NCBI GenBank assembly: GCA_023701085.1 | Contig: JAMPXR010000027.1 | Location: forward strand, 1-12,828 | From: Ramlibacter sp. | GTDB lineage: Bacteria; Pseudomonadota; Gammaproteobacteria; Burkholderiales; Burkholderiaceae_C | DNA: 12,828 nt | Reading direction: 5' to 3' | Shown here: one piece after another, positions 6,228 through 12,727 of the stretch | Layout: the number at the start of each line of letters is the position of its first letter | How positions within the stretch are numbered: position 1 is the first letter of the stretch | Made by a program: the position numbers and the translations under genes | Notes under the pieces: generated by a model | What the model was told of the DNA's origin: nothing | The model's database searches: none | The model's input: only the letters and a program-made list of their open reading frames with translations

Positions 6228-7417
6228 TCAATCTCGCTGCGCGCGACATCCTGCACGGCTGGGGCAAGTTTGTCTTCACCGGGCTCGGGCTCGGCTTGCT
6301 CATCGGCCTCACGCTGTCGATGGCCGGCATCTACCGCGGCCTGGTCGACGACGGCCAGGCGCTGCTGGCGATCGGCGGCGCCGACTTGTGGGTCGTGCAG
6401 CGTGACACGCTGGGGCCGTACGCCGAACCGTCGACCGTGCGCGACGACGCCTATCGCAGCCTGCTGGGCATCCCAGGCGTCGCGGCCGCCGGAAACGTGA
6501 CCTACCTGACGATGCAAGTCCACCACGCGCGCGGCGAAGTGCGCGTGATGCTCGTGGGATTCGAGCCGGGACATCCGGGCGAGCCCGGCTATCTCGTCGC
6601 CGGCCGTCCCATCACGCGGTCGCATTACGAAGCGATCGCCGATGTGCGGACCGGGCTCGCGCTGAACGAACGCGTCCGCATCCGCCGCCACGAGTACACG
6701 GTGGTCGGCCTGACGCGCCGCATGGTGTCGTCGGGCGGCGATCCGATGATCTTCGTGCCGCTCAAGGACGCGCAGGAGGTGCAGTTCCTGAAGGACAACG
6801 ACGCTCTCGTCAACGAGCGTGCGCGCACGGCCGCCAATCCCGCATTCAATCGGCCCGCAGTTCCGGGGTTGCTGGAGGCGGTGCAGGCGAGTCAGGCCAA
6901 CAGCCACAGCGTGAACGTCGTGTTGTTGCAGCTGGACCCGTCGGCCGACGAATCGGTGGTCGCCGGCCGGATCCGGCGCTGGAAGCATCTGGAGGCGTAC
7001 ACGCGCACCGACATGGACGACATCCTCGTGGCCAAGCTGATCGCCACGTCGGCCAAACAGATCTTCCTGTTTCTGGTCATCCTCTCGGTGGTGAGCGCCG
7101 CCATCGTCGCCTTCATCATCTACACGATGACGTTGAACAAGGTCCGCGAAATCGCGGTGTTGAAGCTGATCGGCGCGCGCAACCGCACCATTGCCGGGAT
7201 GATCCTGCAGCAGGCGCTGGGCCTGGGCGCGATCGGCTTCATCGTCGGCAGGGCCGCTGCGGGGCTCTGGGCGCCGATCTTCCCGAAATACGTGCTGCTG
7301 CTGCCGGCGGACGCCGCCCGTGGCGCGGTGCTGGTGCTGGTGATCTGCGCGCTGGCCAGCGTTATCGCCATCCGCGCCGCGTTGCGCGTGGACCCCGCCG
7401 CGGCGATCGGAGGTTAA
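6224..7417 (+). CDS. FtsX-like ABC transporter permease (MacB/DevC-like)
   Basis: Membrane subunit of the exporter, 397 residues. Topology is that of the MacB/FtsX class: TM1 at about 15-38, a large periplasmic domain of about 230 residues with the MacB_PCD-type pattern (GGADLWVVQRDTLGP, then VSSGGDPMIFVPLKDAQ), then TM2 about 278-302, TM3 about 328-350 and TM4 about 366-385. The cytoplasmic loop KVREIAVLKLIGARNRTI is the typical FtsX-family loop that contacts the ATPase. The start overlaps the adaptor stop by 4 bases. Unlike MacB, the ATPase is a separate gene, which resembles the DevBCA arrangement. The function is likely mechanotransmission across the periplasm rather than classical transport through the bilayer, by analogy with MacB. 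The substrate is unknown. Confidence 0.92.
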   Translation: MINLAARDILHGWGKFVFTGLGLGLLIGLTLSMAGIYRGLVDDGQALLAIGGADLWVVQRDTLGPYAEPSTVRDDAYRSLLGIPGVAAAGNVTYLTMQVHHARGEVRVMLVGFEPGHPGEPGYLVAGRPITRSHYEAIADVRTGLALNERVRIRRHEYTVVGLTRRMVSSGGDPMIFVPLKDAQEVQFLKDNDALVNERARTAANPAFNRPAVPGLLEAVQASQANSHSVNVVLLQLDPSADESVVAGRIRRWKHLEAYTRTDMDDILVAKLIATSAKQIFLFLVILSVVSAAIVAFIIYTMTLNKVREIAVLKLIGARNRTIAGMILQQALGLGAIGFIVGRAAAGLWAPIFPKYVLLLPADAARGAVLVLVICALASVIAIRAALRVDPAAAIGG

Positions 7418-7420
7418 GCC

Positions 7421-8125
7421 TTGCAGCCGGCGATCGAGATCAGCGGCCTCACCAAACGCTACGGCGAAGGCGAGGCAGCGGTCGACGCGCTGAAGGGCGT
7501 GGACATGGTGATCCAGCCCGGCGAGGTGGTGGGGCTGATCGGCCCCAGCGGCTCCGGCAAGAGCACACTGCTGAAGTGCCTGGGCGCGGTGATCGAACCG
7601 ACCGCGGGCCGGATGGCGCTGGCGGGCGAAACGATCTATGAGAACGGCTGGAACGTCGGCGACCTGCGGGCGTTGCGGCGTGACCGCATCGGCTTCGTGT
7701 TCCAGGCCCCTTACCTCATTCCGTTCCTGGATGTCACCGACAACGTCGCGGTGCTGCCGATGCTCGCGGGCGTGCCCAACGGCAAGGCACGCGACCAGGC
7801 CCGGGAGATGCTGCAGGCGCTGGATGTCGGCCATCGCGCGAAGGCGCGGGTGGCGCAGCTTTCGGGTGGCGAGCAGCAGCGCGTCTCCATCGCGCGCGCG
7901 CTGGTCAACCGGGCGCCGATCATTCTGGCGGACGAACCGACCGCACCTCTGGACAGCGAGCGTGCGATGACCGTGATCCGCATCCTGAACGAGATGGCAC
8001 AGCGATTCCAGACGGCCATCATCGTCGTGACGCACGATGAAAAGATCATCCCGACGTTCAAGCGGATCTACCAGATCCGGGACGGTCGGACCTACGAGCA
8101 GGCGGGCGAAGGGCGTGCTCCCTGA
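7421..8125 (+). CDS. ABC transporter ATP-binding protein (MacB/LolD/DevA type)
   Basis: Cytoplasmic ATPase powering the exporter, 234 residues. Visible motifs: Walker A GPSGSGKS at 41-48, Q-loop Gln95 (FVFQAPYLIPFLDV), signature LSGGEQQR at 147-154, Walker B IILADEP at 167-173, D-loop region APLD at 175-178, and H-loop His205 (VVTHD). The F/Q and LIPFLDVTDNV context is typical of the LolD/MacB subfamily. It starts with TTG at 7421, three bases after the permease stop; GGAGG at 7409-7413, partly inside the permease end, is a strong ribosome binding site and decides this start. It is the last gene of the operon. I see no clear terminator after it. Confidence 0.95.
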   Translation: MQPAIEISGLTKRYGEGEAAVDALKGVDMVIQPGEVVGLIGPSGSGKSTLLKCLGAVIEPTAGRMALAGETIYENGWNVGDLRALRRDRIGFVFQAPYLIPFLDVTDNVAVLPMLAGVPNGKARDQAREMLQALDVGHRAKARVAQLSGGEQQRVSIARALVNRAPIILADEPTAPLDSERAMTVIRILNEMAQRFQTAIIVVTHDEKIIPTFKRIYQIRDGRTYEQAGEGRAP

Positions 8126-8175
8126 GATGGCGCGCGACCCGCGTGACAGGATGAATTGGTTGCGCGCGCAACACT

Positions 8176-8199
8176 CTTGTGCTCGAGCTTGTGCTCGAA
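8176..8199. repeat. 12-bp tandem duplication
   Basis: CTTGTGCTCGAG (8176-8187) is followed directly by CTTGTGCTCGAA (8188-8199), 11 of 12 bases identical. Noncoding; function unknown. Confidence 0.7.
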
Positions 8200-8280
8200 G
8201 CTGACGGGGCCTGACGCCAACCGCGCATTCTCGTTCGCGTTGATCTTCCTCAAGCGCACACGCCAGGGGAGACGGATACT

Positions 8281-8297
8281 AGTTATGAAACATAACT
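8281..8297. promoter_or_regulatory. Gapped perfect palindrome upstream of the DoxX gene, possible operator
   Basis: AGTTATG, AAA, CATAACT: 7-bp perfect arms with a 3-bp spacer, ending 16 bases before the DoxX ATG and 4 bases before its ribosome binding site. It is AT-rich in a GC-rich context. The size and position suit a dimeric repressor; the regulator is not identifiable, and no regulator gene adjoins. Confidence 0.5.
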
Positions 8298-8313
8298 GGA
8301 TGGAGTAGCTGCA

Positions 8314-8778
8314 ATGTTCCTGACTCTCGACGACTTCAAGATCAAGGCTTCCAATTTCGACCTGACGGAGAGCCACAACGTGGTGCGCATCCTGGCCGGC
8401 TTCATGATGCTGCCGCACGCGGCAAGCAAGTTCTCCGCCGGCGGCCTGAATCCCGGCACCGTGGCGTTCTTTGCCAAGGCCGGGATGCAACCGGCAGAGT
8501 TCATGGTCGGCTTGGCGGCCACGGCGGAAATCGTCGGCGGCCTGTGCCTCATGCTGGGCCTGGCGACGCGATGGGCCGGACTGGGAGTTGCCACCATCAT
8601 GGCCCTCACGATCGTCGCCTTGCTCAACGTCGGCCCTTTCAAGTGGCTGTGGAATTTCGGCGGCATCGAATACAACCTCTTCTGGGGCCTCACGGCCCTC
8701 GCCGTGGCCGTGACGGAGTTCAAGCGCCGCACCATGGCGGGCGCGGGCACGGCGCGCCGGCCGCTGCGGGCGCACTGA
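8314..8778 (+). CDS. DoxX-family inner-membrane protein
   Basis: Small integral membrane protein of 154 residues with four predicted helices at about 24-40, 62-82, 86-106 and 119-136. DoxX hallmarks: VVRILAGFMMLPHAASKFSAGG at the first helix, then an AEIVGGLCLMLGLATRWAGLG segment, and a C-terminal helix ending in basic residues. The family includes thiosulfate:quinone oxidoreductase DoxD/DoxX relatives, and mycobacterial DoxX has been linked to a membrane oxidoreductase complex with SodA; for this protein no specific activity can be claimed. ATG 8314 is supported by GGAG eight bases upstream. It is probably monocistronic: the gene before ends 188 bases away and the next gene is convergent. 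A palindrome near the ribosome binding site suggests regulation. Confidence 0.9.
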   Translation: MFLTLDDFKIKASNFDLTESHNVVRILAGFMMLPHAASKFSAGGLNPGTVAFFAKAGMQPAEFMVGLAATAEIVGGLCLMLGLATRWAGLGVATIMALTIVALLNVGPFKWLWNFGGIEYNLFWGLTALAVAVTEFKRRTMAGAGTARRPLRAH

Positions 8779-8846
8779 TCCCGGCCTGAATCGGGAGCGT
8801 CGCCATTCGACGCAAGCCGACTTTCCTTTCAAGAGGTCCGCGGCGC

Positions 8847-8861
8847 GGCGGCCACGCCGCC
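8847..8861. terminator. GC-rich hairpin between convergent DoxX and eda genes
   Basis: GGCGGC (8847-8852), loop CAC, GCCGCC (8856-8861), in the 112-base gap between convergent genes. No U-tract on either strand, so this is only a weak candidate for termination. Confidence 0.3.
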
Positions 8862-8890
8862 GGCAGCGCAGGGCCGCCGGGTGCCGTGTC

Positions 8891-9562
8891 TCACGCGGCG
8901 GCCGCAGGTCGCAAGGCAACCGCCTCCCGCGCGAATTGCGTGATGCGCTGCCAGTCGCCGCGCGCCACCGCATCGGCCGGCGTGAGCCATGAGCCGCCGA
9001 CGCAGGCCACATTGGGCAGCGCCAGGAACTGCGCCGCGTTGGCGGCCGTGATGCCGCCGGTGGGGCAGAACCTGAGGTCCCAGAACGCGCCGTGCCAGGC
9101 CTTGAGCATGGCGGCGCCGCCGGCCTGCATCGCGGGAAAGAACTTCAGCTCGCTGTAACCGTCCGCCTGCGCCGCCATGATCTCGCCGGCCGTCGCCACG
9201 CCGGGCAGCAGCGGCAGGTTTAGCTCGCGGCAGACCTGGCCCAGCGCCGGCGTGTAGCCCGGGCTCACGGCGAAACGCGCGCCGGCCAGCACGGCGGCCT
9301 GCGCGTCGGCGGCGCTGCGCACGGTGCCGGCGCCGGCCACCGCCTGCGGCACCTCGCGCGCGATCGCCTCGATGCAGGCCAGCGCCGCCGGCGTGCGCAG
9401 GGTGAGCTCCAGCATGCGGACGCCGCCGGCCACCAGCGCGCGCGCCAGCGGCACGGCATGCGCGACCTCGGTGAGCACGATGACGGGGAGCACCGGCGCG
9501 TCGGTCATCACCTGCAGCGGCGTCAGCCGCGCCGACGCGATCGTCTGGTCTGCTAAAGCCAT
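8891..9562 (-). CDS. eda: KDPG aldolase (2-dehydro-3-deoxy-phosphogluconate aldolase)
   Basis: Splits 2-keto-3-deoxy-6-phosphogluconate into pyruvate and glyceraldehyde 3-phosphate, the last step of the Entner-Doudoroff pathway. 223 residues, near the usual length of about 213. Family landmarks are LPVIVL (beta 1), ELTLRTPAAL with catalytic Glu52, the GAGTV loop, FAVSPGYTP, LLPGVATAGEI, ELKFFPA with Schiff-base Lys140, and the phosphate-binding FCPTGGI. The ATG at 9562 follows GAGGGG at good spacing. Ten bases of its 5' end overlap the stop of an edd remnant, so this was the second gene of an edd-eda operon. With edd reduced to a tail, the source of its promoter is unclear. KDPGal or 4-hydroxy-2-oxoglutarate aldolase activity is possible. 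Confidence 0.93.
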   Translation of the reverse strand: MALADQTIASARLTPLQVMTDAPVLPVIVLTEVAHAVPLARALVAGGVRMLELTLRTPAALACIEAIAREVPQAVAGAGTVRSAADAQAAVLAGARFAVSPGYTPALGQVCRELNLPLLPGVATAGEIMAAQADGYSELKFFPAMQAGGAAMLKAWHGAFWDLRFCPTGGITAANAAQFLALPNVACVGGSWLTPADAVARGDWQRITQFAREAVALRPAAAA

Positions 9563-9690
9563 GTGCAAGCCCCCTCTTCCGCCGTCAGCGCGTTGCGCCG
9601 GAACGCGGCAAACAAATCCCGCCCGATGCCCAGGCCGTTGGCAGCCCGCAGCGCTGCGGGCATGACCGCATTGTCGCGCGCCGCGAAACC
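9553..9690 (-). pseudogene. edd: C-terminal remnant of phosphogluconate dehydratase
   Basis: About 45 codons on the minus strand, read in one frame, end FAARDNAVMPAALRAANGLG, IGRDLFAAFRRNALTAEEGACTWL and a TAG at 9555-9553. The GxGRELFxxFR...AEEGA pattern is the typical extreme C-terminus of Edd/IlvD-type dehydratases. The stop overlaps the eda start by 10 bases, the kind of overlap expected in a coupled edd-eda operon. Upstream of about 9690-9705 the frame stays open but no dehydratase motif is visible, and the region becomes the 5' end of the oppositely oriented chaC-like gene. About 560 of the usual 600 residues, including the iron-sulfur cysteines, are missing. The identity is inferred from C-terminal motifs and the eda neighbour. 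Confidence 0.6.
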
Positions 9691-9782
9691 ATGCGCGGCA
9701 TCGGTCACGCCACGGCACGCGAGCGGCCCGGCAGCGCCGGTGGCCGGCGGCCCACCCTTCGGCCGGGCGGGCCGGTCGACGT

Positions 9783-9788
9783 TAAAGT
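9783..9788 (+). promoter_or_regulatory. -10-like element of the chaC-like gene
   Basis: TAAAGT ends seven bases before ATG 9796, a spacing that would give a leaderless or nearly leaderless transcript. No convincing -35 and no Shine-Dalgarno are seen. The element supports, weakly, the choice of 9796 as start. Confidence 0.35.
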
Positions 9789-9795
9789 CGCGGCT

Positions 9796-10473
9796 ATGAG
9801 TTGCGCGAAGAATCGCCTCGAGCCGGCCGTAGCGGCCGAGGCAGGCCCTGCTGCCGCGCCCGCCCGTGAAGGTGGGACCGGGCGGCGGCCCGGCGCGAGC
9901 CCGCTGCGCGATCCGGCGCCCATGCTGCAGCGCGTGCTGCTGGAATGGGGCGGCCACGAGGACCTGTGGATCTTCGCCTACGGCTCGCTGATCTGGAAAC
10001 AGGAATTCGATTACACCGAGCGCCGCGCCGCCAAGGTCTACGGCTGGCACCGCGCGCTCAAGATGTGGAGCCGCATCAACCGCGGCACGCCGGATCGGCC
10101 GGGACTGGTGTTCGGCATGCTGTCGGGCGGGTGCTGCCAGGGCATGGTGTTTCGCGTTCCCCGCCACGCCGGTCGTCAGGTGCTGGAGACACTCTGGCCG
10201 CGCGAAATGTCGATGGGCGTCTACGACCCGCGCTGGCTGGTCTGCCGCACCGGCCATGGTCCGGTCACCGCGTTGGCTTTCACGCTCTCGCGCAAGAGCC
10301 CCAGCCACACCGGCGTGCTGACGGAAGAGGAATACCGGCGGATCTTCGCGGAGGCCTCGGGCATCTACGGCACCACGCTCGACTATGCCCACCGCACGCT
10401 GGAAGAGCTGCGCCGCCACAACATCCGCGACCGCCGTCTGGAGCGCCTGCTGCGGCTGACGCAGCGCTCGTAG
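9796..10473 (+). CDS. ChaC-type gamma-glutamylcyclotransferase
   Basis: Cytosolic enzyme of the ChaC family, which releases 5-oxoproline from glutathione (gamma-Glu-Cys-Gly to Cys-Gly). 225 residues from ATG 9796. The core starts at about residue 43, with the substrate-binding loop YGSL at 62-65 (WIFAYGSLIW), GWHRALKMWS, then PREMSMGVYDPRW, in which Glu137 matches the catalytic glutamate of the RE...GY motif. The C-terminal part TGVLTEEEYRRIFAEASGIYGTTLDYA is typical of bacterial ChaC. The first 42 residues are Ala/Gly/Pro-rich and poorly conserved-looking, so ATG 9922 (183 residues, MLQRVLLEWGG) is a real alternative start; neither has a clear ribosome binding site. It faces away from the edd-eda remnant and precedes sodC, which has its own promoter. 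Older annotations call such proteins cation transport regulator ChaC. Confidence 0.9.
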   Translation: MSCAKNRLEPAVAAEAGPAAAPAREGGTGRRPGASPLRDPAPMLQRVLLEWGGHEDLWIFAYGSLIWKQEFDYTERRAAKVYGWHRALKMWSRINRGTPDRPGLVFGMLSGGCCQGMVFRVPRHAGRQVLETLWPREMSMGVYDPRWLVCRTGHGPVTALAFTLSRKSPSHTGVLTEEEYRRIFAEASGIYGTTLDYAHRTLEELRRHNIRDRRLERLLRLTQRS

Positions 10474-10502
10474 CCGCCGCGCTCGTCGGGGCTGCCCGGC
10501 AG

Positions 10503-10531
10503 TTGCAGGCGGCGCGTCTTGCTTCTACAGT
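10503..10531 (+). promoter_or_regulatory. Sigma70-like promoter of sodC
   Basis: TTGCAG (10503-10508), 17-bp spacer, TACAGT (10526-10531). The expected start near 10538 leaves a leader of about 20 nt containing GGGAG (10546-10550), seven bases before the ATG. No Fur- or SoxS-like site was recognised. Confidence 0.62.
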
Positions 10532-10557
10532 CATTCGCACACTTCGGGAGCACCGTC

Positions 10558-11091
10558 ATGGCTTTTCGTCCGTCATCCGCCGGCGCAATGATCGCAATGC
10601 CGGTCCTGATCCTGGCCCTGGCCGGCTGCGCGGCGCCGCGCGGCCCCGCGGCCACGGCCAGTCTGCGGCCGACCACCGGCAACAACGCCAGCGGCATGGT
10701 GCGCTTCGTGCAGTCGGCCGGCCAGGTGATCGTCAGCGGCGAAGTGCGCGGGCTCAAGCCCGGCGCCGTGCACGGCTTCCATGTGCACGAGAAGGGCGAC
10801 TGCTCCAGCGGCGACGGCAACAGCGCGGGCGGCCACTTCAATCCCGAGGGCAAGCCGCACGGGCAGCACGGCCAGGACGCGCATCACGCGGGCGACCTGC
10901 CCAGCCTGAAGGCCGACGCCGCCGGTGTGGCCGCCTTCAGCTTCGAGTCGAGGTCGATCGCGGTCGGCGGCGGCGCGACCGACGTCGTCGGCCGGGGCCT
11001 GATCGTGCATCGCGACCCCGACGACTACACCACGCAGCCGACCGGCAACGCCGGGCCGCGCCTGGCCTGCGCGGTGATTGTCAAGGCCTGA
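10558..11091 (+). CDS. sodC: Periplasmic Cu,Zn superoxide dismutase, lipoprotein
   Basis: Dismutates periplasmic superoxide to oxygen and hydrogen peroxide. 177 residues with a lipoprotein signal; lipobox LAGC at 21-24 gives Cys24 as the lipid anchor. All active-site residues are visible: copper ligands His75, His77 and His151, bridging His93, and zinc ligands His101, His110 and Asp113 (HHAGDLP). The disulfide pair is Cys82 and Cys171, and the anion-guiding Arg168 lies in GNAGPRLACAV. The GFHVHEKGDC and GGHFNP blocks are diagnostic. The ATG at 10558 has GGGAG at correct spacing and a good promoter. A His-rich stretch at about 101-110 (PHGQHGQDAHH) is normal for bacterial SodC. The next gene is convergent, so this is probably monocistronic. 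Confidence 0.97.
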   Translation: MAFRPSSAGAMIAMPVLILALAGCAAPRGPAATASLRPTTGNNASGMVRFVQSAGQVIVSGEVRGLKPGAVHGFHVHEKGDCSSGDGNSAGGHFNPEGKPHGQHGQDAHHAGDLPSLKADAAGVAAFSFESRSIAVGGGATDVVGRGLIVHRDPDDYTTQPTGNAGPRLACAVIVKA

Positions 11092-11119
11092 CGGAAAGAA
11101 CCAAGCGCCCTCGGCGCAC

Positions 11120-11139
11120 CCGGGCCAGTTATCGCCCGG
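11120..11139. terminator. Small hairpin between convergent sodC and mocA-like genes
   Basis: CCGGGC (11120-11125), 8-base loop, GCCCGG (11134-11139); the loop carries the TAA stop of the minus-strand gene. Six GC pairs without a U-tract make a weak bidirectional terminator candidate. Confidence 0.35.
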
Positions 11140-11671
11140 CCAGCAGGCGCTCGGCCTCGGCCAGATCCTGCACCGTGTCGATGTCGGTGACGATGCCGCG
11201 ATCGTCCAGGTCGAGCCGCCCGACGGCATTCAGTGAAGCCTGAGCGCGGACCACGGCGTCGGCGCCCTTTTCGCCTTGCAATCGCGAGAGCGCTTCGCCG
11301 CACGACGCGGCGAATCCGACCGGGTGTCCGCGCTGGCCCTGGTAACAGGGCAACACCACGGCGTGCTGCGCCAGCGACGCCGCCACGGCTTGCAGGCTTT
11401 CGGGGCGCACCAGCGGCAGGTCGCCCGGCAGCACCAGCCAGCCCGGCGCTTGCCGGGTCGCGCGCACCGCCGCGGCGATGCAATCCCCCATCCCCGCGTG
11501 GCCCGCGTCTTCCAGGTGCCAGGGCAGTCCGCTCGCCCGCACCGCGTCCAGCGTGCGCTCCAGCACGGGTCTGCCGCCCAGCGGCGCGCGCAATTTGGAG
11601 CCGGCGCCGCCCGAGGCGACGAAGCGCTCGCCCCGGCCGGAAGCCAGGACCAGCACCACGGGCGAAGTCAT
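11129..11671 (-). CDS. MocA/MobA-like molybdenum cofactor nucleotidyltransferase
   Basis: Predicted CTP (or GTP):molybdopterin nucleotidyltransferase that adds the nucleotide to Moco for molybdenum hydroxylases. 180 residues. Motifs: LASGRGERF near the N-terminus with Lys27 (the LAAGxGxRxG...K nucleotide-binding loop), GMGDCIAAAVRAT at 60-72, LPGDLPLVRPE at 81-91 (metal-binding Asp), QGQRGHPVGF at 111-120 and DIDTVQDL at 163-170. It is slightly short: the segment between the first strand region (AVRASGL) and GMGDCI is compact. Its ATG overlaps the xdhC-family stop by 4 bases (ATGA); with no clear Shine-Dalgarno, it probably depends on translational coupling. Pairing with XdhC favours the MocA (cytidylyl) role over MobA, but nucleotide choice cannot be read here. 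Confidence 0.87.
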   Translation of the reverse strand: MTSPVVLVLASGRGERFVASGGAGSKLRAPLGGRPVLERTLDAVRASGLPWHLEDAGHAGMGDCIAAAVRATRQAPGWLVLPGDLPLVRPESLQAVAASLAQHAVVLPCYQGQRGHPVGFAASCGEALSRLQGEKGADAVVRAQASLNAVGRLDLDDRGIVTDIDTVQDLAEAERLLAGR

Positions 11672-12648
11672 GCCACGGCGCAGCCGGCGGCCGTGGCGAC
11701 GGCTTGCGCGGCCGGGTTCTTGCACTCCACGATCTGTCCCAGGATGGAGACCGCGATCTCGGCAGGCGTCTTGGCGCCTATACGCAGGCCGACCGGGCCA
11801 TGCAGGCGCGCCAGCTCCGCTTCGGTCAGGTCGAAATGCTCCGCAAGCCTGAGCTTGCGCGCCGCCTGGTTGCGCGAGGAACCGAGCGCGCCCACGTAGA
11901 ACGCGTCGGAGCGCAGCGCTTCCAGCAGCGCCATGTCGTCCAGCTTCGGGTCGTGCGTGAGCGCGACGATCGCGGTATGCGCATCGGGCCGCATCTCGCG
12001 CACCACGTCGTCCGGCATGCCCGGCACATGCCGCGCGCCGGTGACCGCCAGCGTGTTCGAGTATTCCTCGCGCGGATCGCACACCAGCACCTCGAAGTCG
12101 AGCAGCTGTGCGATCTGGGCCACCGCCTGCGACAGCTGCCCCGCGCCCACCAGCAGCAGCCGCCACTTCGGGCCGAACAAGGTGGTGAGCTGCACGCCGT
12201 CGAAGCGCATGCTGTCGTCGCGCGACGCGGCGGCGAGGGTGACCTGGCCGGTGGCCAGCGTCAGGGTCCGGGCGACCAGTTCGTGCGTGGCGGTGCGAGC
12301 CAGCAGTTCCTCGACCCAGGCGGCCTCGCGCAGGGGCTCCTGCACCAGCCGCAGCGTGCCGCCGCAAGGCAGGCCGAAACGCGCGGCCTCCTCCTTGCTG
12401 ACGCCATAGGCGATCATGGACGGCGCGGCGTTTCGCTCGCCGGCCTTGACCCGCGCGATGAGGTCGTCCTCGACGCAGCCGCCGGACACCGAGCCGCTCA
12501 CGACGCCGTCGTCGCGCACGGCCAGCAGCGCGCCGGCTGGGCGCGGCGCACTGCCCCAGGTTTCGACCACCGTCACCAGCGTCACCGCGTGGCCGGCTCG
12601 GCGCCACGCCAGGGCATCGCCCAGCACCCGCAAATCCAGGCTTTCCAT
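11668..12648 (-). CDS. XdhC/CoxI-family Moco maturation protein
   Basis: Proteins of this family bind molybdenum cofactor and help insert its sulfurated form into xanthine dehydrogenase-type enzymes in the cytoplasm. 326 residues. The N-terminal XdhC/CoxI domain shows VTVVETWGSAPRPAGALLAV and VSGSVSGGCVEDDL (Cys58), then LPCGGTLRL (Cys95). The C-terminal Rossmann domain starts at about residue 162 with LLLVGAGQLSQAVAQIA, then VLVCDPREEY, ALTHDPKLDD, FYVGALGSSRN and GLRIGAKTPAEIAVSI. ATG 12648 is preferred, supported by AAGGA six bases upstream; an in-frame ATG at 12735 would add a poorly supported extension and would run into the divergent pdxH start. It is the first gene of a pair with mocA. 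No molybdenum hydroxylase structural gene is in the window. Confidence 0.92.
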   Translation of the reverse strand: MESLDLRVLGDALAWRRAGHAVTLVTVVETWGSAPRPAGALLAVRDDGVVSGSVSGGCVEDDLIARVKAGERNAAPSMIAYGVSKEEAARFGLPCGGTLRLVQEPLREAAWVEELLARTATHELVARTLTLATGQVTLAAASRDDSMRFDGVQLTTLFGPKWRLLLVGAGQLSQAVAQIAQLLDFEVLVCDPREEYSNTLAVTGARHVPGMPDDVVREMRPDAHTAIVALTHDPKLDDMALLEALRSDAFYVGALGSSRNQAARKLRLAEHFDLTEAELARLHGPVGLRIGAKTPAEIAVSILGQIVECKNPAAQAVATAAGCAVA

Positions 12649-12665
12649 TGCGATCCTTGTCCGCG

Positions 12666-12694
12666 TTGCATCAATATGTTCGTCAATGTACAAC
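12666..12694 (+). promoter_or_regulatory. Possible pdxH promoter
   Basis: TTGCAT (12666-12671), 17-bp spacer, TACAAC (12689-12694) in the 79-base gap between divergent xdhC and pdxH. The predicted start near 12701 leaves a leader of about 27 nt. The spacer carries near-repeats CATCAATATG (12669-12678) and CGTCAATGTA (12681-12690). Confidence 0.45.
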
Positions 12695-12723
12695 GATTCG
12701 GACCTCGCGCAGTGCGAGAATCG
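12694..12723 (+). promoter_or_regulatory. Leader hairpin covering the pdxH ribosome binding site region
   Basis: CTCGC (12704-12708), loop GCAGT, GCGAG (12714-12718), extended after a 5-base bulge by CGATT (12694-12698) and AATCG (12719-12723). It ends four bases before the ATG and pairs the only Shine-Dalgarno-like bases. No known riboswitch pattern was recognised. Confidence 0.35.
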
Positions 12724-12727
12724 CCCA

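Larger units (their letters stand above)
8126..8313. other. Intergenic region between the exporter operon and the DoxX gene
   Basis: 188 bases with no convincing gene. It holds a 14-bp palindrome GTTGCGCGCGCAAC (8159-8172), a 12-bp tandem duplication (8176-8199) and a 17-bp gapped palindrome (8281-8297). A -10-like GATACT (8275-8280) lies just before that palindrome, without a good -35. Confidence 0.7.

Noticed and set aside
5840..8035. 731-codon minus-strand frame opposite the ABC exporter
   Set aside because: His/Arg/Asp-rich antisense shadow of three clear transporter genes; no motif found.
8159..8172. GTTGCGCGCGCAAC as an intrinsic terminator of the ABC operon
   Set aside because: The palindrome has no usable loop and no U-tract; a GC alternation palindrome of this size is not unusual in such DNA.
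8092..9012. Minus-strand frame across the DoxX gene and its upstream region
   Set aside because: Antisense to a well-supported membrane protein; the part over the intergenic region shows no recognised motif or ribosome binding site.
9553..10419. Full 288-codon minus-strand frame upstream of eda as a gene
   Set aside because: Only its last 45 or so codons look like Edd; the rest is antisense to the ChaC-type enzyme.
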